From assembly GCA_020747065.1 (NCBI GenBank), contig JAGMVK010000013.1:1-64000 (forward strand): a stretch of 64,000 nt of DNA. The letters are read 5' to 3'. The position numbers and the translations under genes were made by a program. This document shows, piece after piece, positions 38,942 through 49,551 of the stretch; position 1 is the stretch's first letter, and every line of letters begins with the position of its first letter. The notes beneath the pieces were generated by a model. The model was not told the DNA's origin. It searched no databases and saw nothing but the letters and a program-made list of their open reading frames with translations. The DNA comes from Cadophora sp. MPI-SDFR-AT-0126 (lineage: Eukaryota > Ascomycota > Leotiomycetes > Helotiales > Ploettnerulaceae).

Positions 38942-41746
38942 TTATACTACTTGCGCAGATTTGACTCCGTATCCGCTCGCTATCATAATAATTGGCCGCG
39001 AATGTACCTGTGTGACGCGAACGATTGCAAGAGCAAGACCATTAAATACCTTCCTGTCCTTAGACTCGAAAGAGGTGAAATCTGTGGGATCCCCGTTATC
39101 GGTAGCGACGATCTCACCTGGCCCGGTCACAGAGAAATTGACTTCGTTCGTTGCTTCTGGTACAAGATTTCCCTCGCTATCCACCACTCTGATTGTGATG
39201 AAAGCCAAGTCTCTGCCATCGGGTTTAATACTAGTCCGGTCAGCGGCGATCTCTAGCCTCGCAGCAGCTCCAGAAGTGCGAACGCTATCCTCTGCCCAAT
39301 AACTGCCGTTCTTGTATGTGACTACACGTAACTCTCCTGGTTGATAAACGACATCATCCCATCTAAAACGATATGTAGAGAGATTTTTCGTCTTTCGCCC
39401 TTGCGATCTGGCGTTCAAGAATAGCTCCGCCTCATCTGCAGCTGAGAATACGTGAACTGGCGTGGTTATGTTCAATCGATCTGGCCATGTCCCTGCAACA
39501 AAAGTTAGCATCGAGCGATCTGTTGACTTATAATCTTCCAGGAACTTCATTGTGTAGAGTATTCCGTAAGACTTCTCGGGAAACTTACAGTGTGGTAGAA
39601 TGTGTGCCATTTTGAGATCAGGTCGCCATCGTGACTGGTATAGGTAAAAACGGTCCTTCTTGAAACCCGCCAGGTCGATGATGCCGAAGTAAGAGCTACG
39701 TGCTGAGTAGTACGGAGTAGGCTCGCCAAGGTAGTCCCAACCAGACCAGACAAATTCACCAGCGACAAACGGATTGCGATCCTGGGTTGAGAATACTTTA
39801 TCTGGAGATGAGCCGAAATCGGCGGTGTAGAGTTCATATGCGCTGACATGGAAAGAAGTCGAGTTGCCCCCACTTGTATCGTTGACTGGAGCGCTGATGC
39901 CATCCGTCACCGGGAAGGTATATGTGCCACGAGTGCTGACGGTAGCTGCAGTCTCACTGCTCAGGAGCAACTTCTCGGGGAATGTAGAGTGAAAGTCAGC
40001 GTATAAAGGCTTTGTCCTCCTGCCGTTCAGATTTGAGTAGGCTGGAGAATCGCGAATACCTTCGCCTTGGTAGTTCAGACTCAAGATATCTAGCACTCCT
40101 GGAAAGGTCATATTTGGCTGGGCAGCATTCATCGATGCTGTCGATGGCCGAGTAGGATCTTCCTCCTTGACAATGTCGTGCAACTTTCGAGCTATGACGG
40201 ATCCATTTGCAGTAGTCTGCTCACCAACTTCGTTGCCAATACTCCAGGCCACAACAGAAGGGTGATTTCGGTCACGCTGCAAAAAGGCTCGAAGAATAGG
40301 CTCGTGCCAGTCCGGGAAGAGAAGGTGTTGATCCGCTACCGTCTTTTTCAATACCCACATGTCAAACACCTCGTCCATGACAAGAAATCCCATGCGATCC
40401 GTTAAGTCGAGAAGTTCTGGTGCTGGCGGATTATGAGAAGTTCGGATTGCATTACAACCCAGTTCACGCAGTACTTCGAGTTGACGTTCGGCTGCCCTGA
40501 CATTGAGAGCAGCCCCAAGGGCTCCCAAGTCGTGGTGTTGGTTGACGCCTTGAATGCGTACGTGCTTGCCATTTATGACAAGGCCTTTGTCAGGGTTGTA
40601 GGCTAAAGAGCGGATTCCGAACCGTGTTTCGTAAGTATCTGTTAGATGGGAAGAGCTTGCGGTGTCGCCGTGGTCGTACAATCGAGTGATAGCCACATAC
40701 TGATTGGGAGTTTGCAATGGAAAGGGTCCCCACAGTTTCGGACCTTGAACTTTTGCTGAGGAGTTTGCTTGCTGTATCTCGCCTGCAGGGATACTCAATG
40801 TCACTTCTTTGAAACTCGCCACACTGGGACCAGTTCCCCAAGAAAGTGTTGCATCTGTGTTCGCTTCATAGATATCCGTGGCCACAGTAACCTCCTTTGT
40901 TGAATTCGAAGTATTCTCGACCTTAACAACAGCATTCACGAGGGCTGATTGGGACGAGACTTCTTCGGTCGTGATGTAAACACCCCACTGAGGAACATGC
41001 ACACGTTGAACCTTCGTGAGCCAGACGTTTCGATAAAGTCCACCACCAGGGTACCAGCGTGATGAGTCAGTGGGATTCTCCAGGCGAATCGCCAACAGAT
41101 TTTGGCCACCAAAACGCAAAAAGGGTGTCAGGTCAAGGCGGAAAGAATTATACGGGTACGGCCAACCACCCACAAGATTTCCGTTCAACCAGACCATCGC
41201 GTATGACATGGCTCCGTCAATGTCCAGGTATATGGATTTGTTTTGGTCGTCCAGTGGTACATGCACCCTCCGGCGATACCATCCAACTCCTTGGATGGGA
41301 AGGCGACCCATTCCTCCAGAGACTGTTGCATTCTGTCCCGTGTAGAATGGACCTTTGATGGCCCAGTCATGTGGCAAGTTGACCGTCTTCCAATCGTCGT
41401 CGATGAAATTGTGACGGACGAAGGCAGGAATGGTTGCAGGCTCGTTAGAGGGACGCCTGTGCTGTTTGTCGGGATCTTTGATAAAATGGTTACCCGATGG
41501 AAGAATCCATGGCCGCAAAACCTCGGTGTTTTCCGTTGATGGTAGGCCCGGGCGGCTATTGTAACTTATTCCATCGAGTATGGTCTCGGAACGAAAGAAT
41601 CTCCAACCATTGTTAATATTGATGCGCTGCCGATCGGCTCTGTCAACAGTTTGCTGGTATGGAGATGTACTAGAAAGGGAACTTGCTGAGGACTGGCATG
41701 CCCAGACCAAGAAGCCCAATGGCAGAACAAAGTTGAGAGTTAACAT
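38942..41746 (-). CDS. Secreted GH2 beta-galactosidase-like glycoside hydrolase
   Basis: A single exon of 934 residues starting at an ATG. A signal peptide is likely at residues 1-22. The order fits GH2: sugar-binding jelly roll (about 115-245), immunoglobulin-like domain (250-375), TIM barrel (380-690), then the DUF4982-like and C5-type C-terminal beta domains (about 755-930). Residues V-N-Q-H-H-D (401-406), R-T-S-H-N-P (435-440) and W-S-I-G-N-E place the acid/base at Glu506, and S-S-E-T-A the nucleophile at about Glu598. Both catalytic residues are present, so it is probably active, releasing terminal beta-galactose or a related sugar from plant polysaccharides outside the cell. Exact substrate is not shown. 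The stop codon lies at the edge of the AT-rich block, so the original C-terminus may have been a few residues longer. Confidence 0.92.
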   Translation of the reverse strand: MLTLNFVLPLGFLVWACQSSASSLSSTSPYQQTVDRADRQRININNGWRFFRSETILDGISYNSRPGLPSTENTEVLRPWILPSGNHFIKDPDKQHRRPSNEPATIPAFVRHNFIDDDWKTVNLPHDWAIKGPFYTGQNATVSGGMGRLPIQGVGWYRRRVHVPLDDQNKSIYLDIDGAMSYAMVWLNGNLVGGWPYPYNSFRLDLTPFLRFGGQNLLAIRLENPTDSSRWYPGGGLYRNVWLTKVQRVHVPQWGVYITTEEVSSQSALVNAVVKVENTSNSTKEVTVATDIYEANTDATLSWGTGPSVASFKEVTLSIPAGEIQQANSSAKVQGPKLWGPFPLQTPNQYVAITRLYDHGDTASSSHLTDTYETRFGIRSLAYNPDKGLVINGKHVRIQGVNQHHDLGALGAALNVRAAERQLEVLRELGCNAIRTSHNPPAPELLDLTDRMGFLVMDEVFDMWVLKKTVADQHLLFPDWHEPILRAFLQRDRNHPSVVAWSIGNEVGEQTTANGSVIARKLHDIVKEEDPTRPSTASMNAAQPNMTFPGVLDILSLNYQGEGIRDSPAYSNLNGRRTKPLYADFHSTFPEKLLLSSETAATVSTRGTYTFPVTDGISAPVNDTSGGNSTSFHVSAYELYTADFGSSPDKVFSTQDRNPFVAGEFVWSGWDYLGEPTPYYSARSSYFGIIDLAGFKKDRFYLYQSRWRPDLKMAHILPHCKFPEKSYGILYTMKFLEDYKSTDRSMLTFVAGTWPDRLNITTPVHVFSAADEAELFLNARSQGRKTKNLSTYRFRWDDVVYQPGELRVVTYKNGSYWAEDSVRTSGAAARLEIAADRTSIKPDGRDLAFITIRVVDSEGNLVPEATNEVNFSVTGPGEIVATDNGDPTDFTSFESKDRKVFNGLALAIVRVTQVHSRPIIMIASGYGVKSAQVV

Positions 41747-42418
41747 GATATGAAAGTGACGGAAAGATGTGGGTCTTTCTGATATTCAATAGATAGCTAT
41801 ATCGATGATTTTGGGACCGATAAAGCCTTTATGTATCTGTCATCAGCTCCACGAGCTTCGTTGTCGGCCTAATATTTCGTCAAAATAGATAGAGATGGGT
41901 CTTTGGTCCCTAACCCTCGGCTATCTGGCTTCACCCTCGTCCCTTCGGGTCCATGTTCTGATTCGAGGTCGTCGATATTCCAATCGCTCCAATGAACGGC
42001 ATTGAAAGTACCCCTCAACCCTCGACCCCTCAATGATCGACATTTCGGATAGGCGAGATTAATATTGCTCCTACAGATATAGTTCAGCCTGTTTTCTTTA
42101 ACTAACCGAGCCAATCGAAAATTACGGGAAGCTCATGGACTCAATAAGACAACCTCGTATTCTTACACACATACATGACCATATCTTTCTCCCATATTGG
42201 TAAACCTTAATAGTAAAATGTCAATGCAATTGTGGCTGGCTCCAGTTTACTTGAATTCACTTGATGATATCCCAGAAACCACCCCCTTGCATAAACATTA
42301 GGCAACGCGTTAGCAGATGTCCAGGAAGTACGGATATATATTTTCAGACGGACTGAATCAACCAATTGTGTCTCGGTGGACCTTCCTACTCTTTCTTCGC
42401 ATTCTGCTTCTGCCAGGT
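41747..42418. other. Intergenic region upstream of the GH2 gene
   Basis: It separates the GH2 start from the end of the pectin methylesterase gene; both genes are on the minus strand. Normal GC content, no frame with coding character. It should hold the GH2 promoter and the pectin methylesterase 3' untranslated region. I see no defined binding site. Confidence 0.6.
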
Positions 42419-43917
42419 TCACGCTGCAGACAGTCCTAGGAATGCACTATCAACCCAACTGCTGTAGGTTGGTAAGATCGTTCCAATTCCATACGCGCTA
42501 CTCAATGTCTTAGCCCACTGAACAATCGCGAGGTCAGTACATATTATCTAGCTATACATGCGATATAATATGATTTGGCACAGATCAAACATAACGGGAG
42601 ATATAGCTTGAACTCTGTCTGTTACTCACGCTAACTCTTGACCCTGCAGCATTTGAATTAGCGTACTCGGCAAAGTAGACGTTTGTCAACACCTGAGCCG
42701 AGTTCCAAGGCATCCATCCTGCGGATGTAATAATAGAGTTGAGGTTCGAGTTTTGAAAGACGACGCGTGCGTAGTCGCCCCAAGGACGGCCGAGGTAGCT
42801 GCTACCTTTGGCTGCGGAGGCACCCCCCGAGCCAATAATAAGTTTACTGTGTATATGTCAGTTGTCTGCCAACAACTAAAAGTTTCAAGGGCAAGAGATT
42901 AGCATACGCCTTATCGAAGACAAAGAAACCATCGGTACTAGAGCTTGTCCTTCCTTGTGCAGTGATGACAGAAGCACTTCTCATAAGTCCTATGGTACAA
43001 CCTTGAAGCCAAGCCTGACCAGTAATCCCAAAGATGAAGTCGACAGCTCCCTCAATATAACATCTTCCATAAAATTGACTACCCAGGTGGGAGTATAAAG
43101 TATCTTGCCAGCCCTTAAAAGCACAAGAGTAGAAGCCTCCGTTGGCACCCCGGGCAGAGACGGCTACTGCTTGAGATGCGGTTCCAGCACTGTTGGTGAC
43201 TATGGACCAAAGTCAGTATCAATGCATCAAATTTGACACTTGGTTGTCAAAGATCTTGAAATCGACGTGGTAAACTATGGAGATAGTCCCGAGATCAAGA
43301 ATTTATACATCCCCAAATAGGAAGTAGAGACCAAAAGCACCTACTGTTCATGTTGTACATTTTGAAGTTGTTGTTGTTAATCAACAAGGTAGCAGAAGCA
43401 TCATTACTCCCCACAGCACTCGCATATGTTGCATAAGTGACCTAAAGTTGGAGTGAGTGGGTACACCTCTTTGTCTAAATCAGGCGCATGCTTCCTTGAC
43501 GAAGAACATGCGGATTTGGGATACATTTATTGACTCACATGAGCCAAGTTCGAAGACGGATTGGTAGCCGGATATGCAGAGCCCTTGATTGTGATGCTGT
43601 CTTTAGAGATGGTGAGCTTTTCCTGGTAGGTGCCAGGATAAACCTAAATCTTCATCAGAACGTCTATACAAGTCGAATTAAGCGACGTAGTACAGCTGTC
43701 GGCACACTTTAGGGAAAGAACTTACATAGATGGTGTCACCAGCTGAAGCTGCATTATAAGCCGCCGTGATCTAGACATGTTCAGTTTTGATAATTCTGCA
43801 AGTACAAGACTAAGATAGAGCTACTGTTGTATATGTCTTCCCAGGGCCCACAGTCAGCGTCGCAGCTTCGACAATAGGGGAGATAAATGGCAGAGAGTAC
43901 AGGATTGAGAGCTTCAT
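42419..43917 (-). CDS. Secreted pectin methylesterase (CE8), seven exons
   Basis: Exons are 43,917-43,825, 43,770-43,726, 43,643-43,539, 43,441-43,345, 43,199-42,908, 42,846-42,630 and 42,517-42,419, all with GT-AG introns (54, 82, 97, 145, 61 and 112 nt) and consistent phase, giving 315 residues. It removes methyl groups from pectin outside the cell. A signal peptide opens the protein (M-K-L-S-I-L-Y-S-L-P). Family motifs are intact: G-W-Q-D-T-L (acid/base Asp), G-A-V-D-F-I-F-G (nucleophile Asp), I-T-A-Q-G-R and L-G-R-P-W-G (catalytic Arg). A second ATG at 43,920 would add one Met. It lies next to the GH2 gene on the same strand, fitting joint use of plant pectin. All active-site residues are present, so it is probably functional. 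Confidence 0.93.
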
Positions 43918-44290
43918 CATGGACTTGGTCTCGTATGAGCGTACCTTTGATCTCAATCTTTCGTCGACTGGGTCTGTGGGTACTTTTACATGACCAAACT
44001 CGGAGAAATAGGCTCCTGCCAAGACGGCATTGATAATATGTGATCATTTAGTTTGGGAGCGCCAAGACGTAAGAATAGCGTCCTGCGGGGTACAGAGTTA
44101 CGGTAGATCGCACCAATTGTAGACAAATTGAGCCGTGAACCGATTACCCGCAACTTTAACCATAAGTGAGATGGATCCACTTTGACAACTTGTAGCGTTC
44201 ATTTGTCCCTCCACTGACACGCCCATGCCCATGTGACCCACAGCATTTGACCGAGTACCCACTCACGGTACTGCGGCATAGAAGTCTCGA
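43918..44290. other. Divergent intergenic region
   Basis: It lies between the pectin methylesterase start (minus strand) and the start of the unrecognised pseudogene (plus strand), so it probably held a shared promoter region. Short open frames here lack coding character. Nothing else is seen. Confidence 0.5.
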
Positions 44291-44926
44291 TGTTCGAAAC
44301 CTACCAGTTGGTCAAGGAAGTCCAGATCCCCGGCATTGTTGTCACCATCGAAGACAATTCCTCGATTGTTGCGCCATCCAACGAGGCCGCCGAAATCGTA
44401 TCTCCGACCGTCTCTAGCATCAAGTTTGCCGTATTCTGATGCTCAGTTGAGATTTGTCCTTCGAGAACTTTTCCACGGTACGGCTGCAGTGGCTTTCGAA
44501 CGCGCTCGATATGCGAAAGAAAATCTGCAGCTGTGAGATTACCATGATCGGCAAGGTTGTGTGGCATTTGACTTGTTGTGTCAAACAAGAGCCCACCCGA
44601 ACCTTCGGGATGAGAAGTGAGGAAAGGGCGAGTATCATTGCAGCTGAGAAAATATACTATGATGCAGGCACCCGAGGTTACCGCTAATGACAGATTTTTG
44701 ACGCCGATCTTGCAAAGTTCAACACACAGGTTAAGGTCGAAATTGACTTGTTCACCTACAGGCGTGATGTATCCAATAGCACAGTTTTAAAGCCCCGAGA
44801 CAAAGAGATATGGTTTGATTTGCTACATGTGGCGCCTGGCCCGGAAGTCGACCTAGAATTATGTGACTCGCAATTAGAGGCAGTAGAGAACGCTACGCCT
44901 CTAGCACGAATGGGTGACAAGTAGGT
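44291..44926 (+). pseudogene. Unrecognised broken protein-coding gene
   Basis: The plus strand shows coding-like third-base C/G bias in consecutive pieces. The first is ATG at 44,291 to a TGA near 44,438 (M-F-E-T-Y-Q-L-V-K-E-V-Q-I-P). After a frame change, a piece at about 44,455-44,687 contains C-E-I-T-M-I-G-K-V-V-W-H. After two adjacent stops (TAA TGA), a piece to a TAG near 44,925 contains D-L-A-K-F-N-T-Q-V-K-V-E-I-D-L. Together they could be one protein of about 210 residues. I recognise no family. At its end it overlaps the remnant of the MFS pseudogene on the other strand, so one of the two must be rearranged there. It is certainly not intact. Confidence 0.5.
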
Positions 44927-45620
44927 CTCTCCAATAATACGTCAAGCTACAGCACCGCGAGTGGAAGCAAAGAATGCAATGTAGATGCACACAAATACAA
45001 CAAGGATGTAATCTACTGTTCCGGGCTCTAGTGCGGTAGACCTAACAATGATAATGATAATTTGATGAAGTCGTAAGTACTACAAGAGTTAGCAGAGAGA
45101 TCAAGATCCCGAATGAGCGAGGTATACAGTATGCCAAGTGCTCACTGAATCAATAAAGGGGGTCTCCCAAAGCGTTCAATGGCCCATAACGAGATTGCCA
45201 TCGGAGAAATGTTGACAAGTGTGGTGATAAGTGCATTAATGAATGGCGATGGAGGAACTCCTGACTGTTGGAAGAAAGTGGTACTATAATAGAATATGAA
45301 CTTCACGCCGGCTAGAGTAGAGTGAGTCGGGGACACCTCGACTCTATCTTGGCTGCTAACTTAATCCAGTGCTACATCATTTGCATGCACACACCAGCGG
45401 CAATGCGACGTAGATTCCCATTTAGCGCCCAGCTGCTGGTGACGCAGTCTCTCCATACATTCTAGACGTGGCTTGCCTCGTTCCAATAACTGGCGACCAG
45501 TTCGTTCAACTCAAATGCAACCGAGTTGGGCACAAACAATCCATTAGGCAGGTGTTGTACTGTAGGCTACAAAGCGAAATGCAGGCCGGATGATTCTCGC
45601 CTCGGAGAGCTTGCCAAAAC
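44880..45620 (-). pseudogene. MFS sugar transporter pseudogene
   Basis: The minus strand reads as the second half of a fungal sugar porter of the major facilitator superfamily. It begins with E-L-N-E-L-V-A-S-Y-W and N-L-R-R-I-A-A-G-V-C-M-Q-M-M. A stop (TAG, 45,374-45,372) stands where Gln is expected. G-V-K-F-I-F-Y-Y (family G-V-N-F-I-F-Y-Y) and I-E-R-F-G-R follow. After a possible intron come F-V-C-I-Y-I-A-F-F-A-S-T and G-E-T-Y-L-S-P-I-R-A-R-G-V-A. A TGA (44,945-44,943) replaces the expected Trp. Both stops fit C-to-T or G-to-A change. The first six membrane helices are not recognisable and the end is missing. It probably once imported sugars for the neighbouring hydrolases. Confidence 0.75.
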
Positions 45621-46280
45621 TATGGTAAGACTTACTGAAGTGAAGATTCCACCTAGTCCCACATCTTCCTCAGGAACGTTCCCCTGCCGTCAATAGATTT
45701 TCGATGCAATGACCAGAGCAACACCACGATTGAAATACCTTTTCTTAGCAGTGCAGAGTACTGAAATAGCCTCAAGCTGTTTATGCTGGCCCTCCCAGCC
45801 ACATCTGGTAGTGTTGCACGGGTCCTGTCAGGCCGTGAAACTGCCAGACACATCTCAGCGACCATTCTCGTCACTCCCGACCCCGCAAATCCGTGAAAAT
45901 CTACATCTACCAATGCTGGCGATCTCTCTATCTGTTGAGACATCACGATAGTCTCATCAGATTTTGTCGCTAATCGCCCCCCTTGATAACAATTAGGTGG
46001 AGCTCTACTTTTGGACAACATCCGAACATGACTGCATATATAGCAGAGACGTCGAACGCTCAGTACCCACCCCTCATAATTATTCGGAAGTCTATTTTCC
46101 GTTCCCCGATCTCTCGATGCCAGGTTCAGATGGATGATGTTGCCCAGCAAATAGCTGGGCTGAATGTTGAAAACCTCGTCGAACGATTTTCTTGGAGGAA
46201 GTTTGTTGCCTTGACTTCCAGTACCATTGAAACCCCGATATCTTATTTCAAGTACCATTTTAATAGCTTGGCTCGTAGGC
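45621..46280. other. Degraded sequence between two pseudogenes
   Basis: A long minus-strand frame (45,653-46,282) and shorter plus-strand frames exist here, but none has a recognisable domain. The N-terminal part of the transporter and the first residues of the GH3 gene would be expected here. A plus-strand stretch near 46,135-46,215 (I-A-G-L-N-V-E-N-L-V) might be the GH3 start, which is uncertain. Confidence 0.35.
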
Positions 46281-47270
46281 AATAACTTCTGGTATAATAC
46301 TGATACCCTAAGACTTGAAATATCTTCCGTTCGACTCTCAGATGGCCCAAGTGGAGTCCGAAGAACGCGATCTTTTGACGCTATACCAGCAGCTTGCCTT
46401 CCTTGTGGAACAGCAATTGGCGCGATGTTCTACACAGAATTAGCACTTTGGACTCTCTTCTTGCGGCAGAGGCATAGGCCAAAGGAGCACCCATAATATT
46501 CAGCGAGGGCCACTTAGGGGCCTGGGGTTCGAATCATATTCAGAAGACCCGGTCCTTCTTGAAGCCTGCGGCATACTACTGTAAGCGATTCCAGGATCAA
46601 GACATTGATGCATGTTGTTTGCAACGACTAAGAAGATCAACTCATGACACTGAAATCGATTCTGATTGGATGAGCGCTCCGTGGGATATACTTGTTGCCA
46701 TTCATGATCGTAATCCTGCTACAAACTGGGCTCTATCATGACTGTCTGTAACCAAGTCGATGGCACACACGCTGCTGAGAATGTGCATCATTTCAAGGAT
46801 ATCCTTCGTGAAGATTGGAAAGGGATTGGTCTTATCGTGAGTGACTGGTACGTTCCTGAAAACCTGCCAGCTAGAATGGTTGAGTTCCTCTAAATAGGCT
46901 TAGGATATAGAGGACTGCCGATGGAACAAATACTGGTCTAGATCTCGAGTTTTCAGGACCTTCCTTCAACGCTGAGAGGTCCAGATCTGGTCTATGTGGC
47001 CCATTCATCGGAGCGCATCAAGAGACACAAGCGAGAGGTGGAGACTTGAAGAAAATCTTCCTAGGTCCTGGTGAGGAAGTGACAGTTGAAGTGCGGTTGT
47101 ATCTGAAGGCCGCGACTGATTACTGAGACGAGTACAGTGAAGTATGGTGCAGTCCAAAGGGCAGATATAATGCATTCGCTGGGAATAGCAGTGCTAGAAA
47201 ACTGGAGGAGACTCAATTTGAGCTGGACAAGGACACTTTCTGCCTAGGGCTGGGGCTAAGACCGAATTAA
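46281..47270 (+). pseudogene. GH3 beta-glucosidase pseudogene with internal deletions
   Basis: Pieces of a fungal GH3 beta-glucosidase appear in the right order but different frames. They are V-R-L-S-D-G-P-S-G-V-R-R-T-R with P-A-A-C-L-P-C-G-T-A (46,330-46,425), A-A-Y-Y-C-K and D-Q-D-I-D-A-C (46,565-46,620), V-D-G-T-H-A-A-E-N with V-S-D-W (about 46,755-46,850, where W follows the nucleophile Asp), then the fibronectin-like end G-P-G-E-E-V-T-V-E-V and D-E-Y-S-E-V-W-C-S (about 47,065-47,160). A normal family member has 800 or more codons; only about 330 codons of sequence remain, so large parts are deleted, with frameshifts and a TGA at 47,124 where Trp is expected. It is not functional. The family would hydrolyse cello-oligosaccharides or other beta-glucosides. 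Confidence 0.8.
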
Positions 47271-47638
47271 AATGAACAACACTTAATTGCATACGAGCAA
47301 TGGAGTTGAGGACAGGCACTGGGGGATGAAAACCCCCGCTCGGGGCGACTCGCGCACGTCACAAACTTCTCAGCGAACAAAATTGCCACAAACGTCAACG
47401 CCGGATAGATTGATCTCCAGATGCTGAAGAGTTTCTCTTCTGTGTGAACTCCAAGGCTTGGTAAGATTAGAAACCCTCGAGAAGAAAAGCCTTGAAGTAG
47501 TCTTGAAATTCGCTGCCAGGAGGTGGACGAAAGACAAACATAGTCTGCAGTCAACCAACTTGCTATATAGAAACTAAACTCGATATAAGGAAAATCACGA
47601 GGTTACCTCTTAAAGTTATCCCGAATCGATATCCCCCA
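47271..47638. other. Intergenic region
   Basis: It lies between the end of the GH3 pseudogene and the end of the GFA-type gene. Short minus-strand frames have no coding character. Nothing recognised; it should contain the 3' untranslated region of the GFA-type gene. Confidence 0.5.
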
Positions 47639-48396
47639 TTAGTACATACCACCAGGATGTGGTGACCCCAGCCTATCCTCTCCAACTTCATCTTTGATAT
47701 CCAAATAAGCAATCCAGCCCTTTTCTGTCCATTCTCTGAGGTCTAATCCTTCCTGTTCTGCATCTAGGGTGGCAGCATTGACGCTAAGATACGAGCCACC
47801 TCCCTCAACCCAATCCTCCTTCTTAGGGGTCCAAACATTCCTTGTGCCCAGGCCTTCTATTTCTGCATCCCGAACTTCGCCCTCCCCTATGAAACTAAAA
47901 CATCTGACCCCGCACTTGCCACAGAAGAACCAGTGTATTTGGGCCTCGAAGCAGGTATAATCGCTGAGGTCCTTGAAAGGGTCTACGGGAGACAGGAGTA
48001 GAAAGTCATCTGGGGAAGACATCAATCGGACATGGAAGAAGGACATCTTGTGGCAGGTAGTACAGTTGCACTTTCGGATACTGATCGTGAAGTCAGGATA
48101 CGGGGTTTCGAAAGTTTCAAGATCAGAGAATTGGGATGAGGAACAGGATCAGGAATAATGGAATACATCCTCAGATCCCATGTTGAATTGCGCGCAGACA
48201 AGGGCAAATATGTGACATACCGGATGGTGCTTGATCGTGACTCGGGTTTCGCATGGATAATGGGCGGGGGCAGAGTAAGATAAGCTATGTATTGCGTATA
48301 GCCACAATGGCAGGAGCCTTTGTATGGCCGACGGGAAGGACTAGACGGGGCACATGCAGATGTAGGGGAGTCTTGTGTCTTGAAGTTACTTGTCAT
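47639..48396 (-). CDS. GFA/CENP-V-type zinc-binding protein, two exons
   Basis: Exons 48,396-48,221 and 48,080-47,639, joined across a 140-nt GT-AG intron, give 205 residues. I chose the ATG at 48,396 because the upstream in-frame codon is only TTG. Cysteines match the GFA fold: G-S-C-H-C-G (Cys29, Cys31), R-K-C-N-C-T-T-C-H (Cys63, Cys65, Cys68) and F-C-G-K-C-G (Cys112, Cys115). They bind structural and catalytic zinc. The family is named after glutathione-dependent formaldehyde-activating enzyme, but most fungal members have no proven reaction, so only the zinc-binding fold is firm. It is probably cytosolic, as I see no signal peptide. It ends the run of decayed genes and looks intact. Confidence 0.85.
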
Positions 48397-49551
48397 TTTC
48401 TGCAAGTGCCGGAGGTCGTTAGTAGAAGGTTTATTGGAAATGGACAGTCAACCCACTGAGCTGATCTGCTACCTAGTAAATGGTGTGCTTGTTTACAGTG
48501 CTCTTAAGGGATGTGTTGAATTTGATTGACGATCGTCTTGTGCTGTGGACAGTATGGCGAGTAAGGAGAGTGGCGAGATTACAGTCCAGTGATAGAACGA
48601 TAGGTAGGATAGGCGGCACACAACATAGGTTCCCAGGTTCTCAACTCCTGTCAGAGGAGGGGTCCAAGGAGAGAGCACTTAGAGCAGTGAGGGGAGGGAA
48701 ACGGAGAATAGTCTTGCCTTGCTTATCTTTGGCCCTAGTTCCTTGTATTTTGAATCCTTGCATTACCTCTGCAAACCAGAAGAAAAGGTGAGAGCGGAGC
48801 GGGGTACTAGATTTGCCGGCTGGGAAACGTGACCTTCCTTCACTCGAGCGAATCAAGCAGGAAAATGTAGTGTACCCCGAGGAATAACCGAATAGAAGGA
48901 GACCAGGCCAGACAAGACCAGACCACCCATTTACCTTTTAGCCGTGCCGAAAATTTGAGCTTGACATCATCATTACCACCATGATCATCATCCATCATCG
49001 ATCCTCAAATCTCAAATCTGAAATGTCGAATCATCAACGTCAGGTCGGCTTAGCGGCACCTACACTACCCTTCCCTCCCCTCCCCTTTCCCACACGAACT
49101 TACTCTACTTGTATTGAGTCTGCTCTCCTACCCATACTCGCAATACGCCAATATATATATATATTATATATGTATATATTACCCTACCTTACGTAACTTG
49201 ACCTATCCCAATCCTACCCAACCTTACCTCTTCTCAACCCAGCCTTCTTTTGTGACGTCTCACAGGTATCGGGTGAGCAAGCGTCTTATCATTATTCCCC
49301 GCACCAGTGATTCATGGGTCTTGCGTTTTGAGTCGGGTCGAGTCTAGTCGAATCGAATCTAGAACAAACGTCACTCAGCTGCAATGCTTCGAGTGGTTGG
49401 TCAGGGTAACATACCCGTAGATCGTCTCTAACAACCAATTTCTCGTCGGGGGGTTTTTTCTTTGCTCCCGTCTTCGTTCCTCCTTTGGCAAGTCCTCCTA
49501 TTCTTGCCCAGCTCGAGCCCTTGGTTTACCCTCACCACGTCCTTTGCAAAC
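48397..49551. other. Divergent intergenic region upstream of two genes
   Basis: It separates the GFA-type gene (minus) from the DUF3533 gene (plus), so it should contain both promoters. The second half is pyrimidine-rich (about 49,060-49,250), typical of fungal promoters and 5' leaders. It holds an AT-dinucleotide run at 49,150-49,180 and short GTCGA/GTCTA-type repeats near 49,331-49,360. Open frames here lack coding character. Confidence 0.55.
49150..49180. repeat. AT-dinucleotide microsatellite
   Basis: A run of AT/TA dinucleotides, interrupted once or twice, in the upstream region of the DUF3533 gene. It may also act as a promoter AT tract. Confidence 0.7.

Noticed and set aside
44301..44588. 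Minus-strand frame of 95 codons starting M-F-D-T-T-S-Q-M
   Set aside because: Third-base preference supports the plus strand here, so this is the shadow of the unrecognised pseudogene.
45653..46282. Minus-strand frame of 209 codons as a possible gene
   Set aside because: It has no recognisable domain, many rare-looking residues in clusters, and sits where parts of the transporter and GH3 pseudogenes are expected.
49462..49551. Upstream extension of the DUF3533 protein to 49,462
   Set aside because: The extension needs a non-ATG start; the ATG at 49,552 gives the usual short cytosolic N-terminus.
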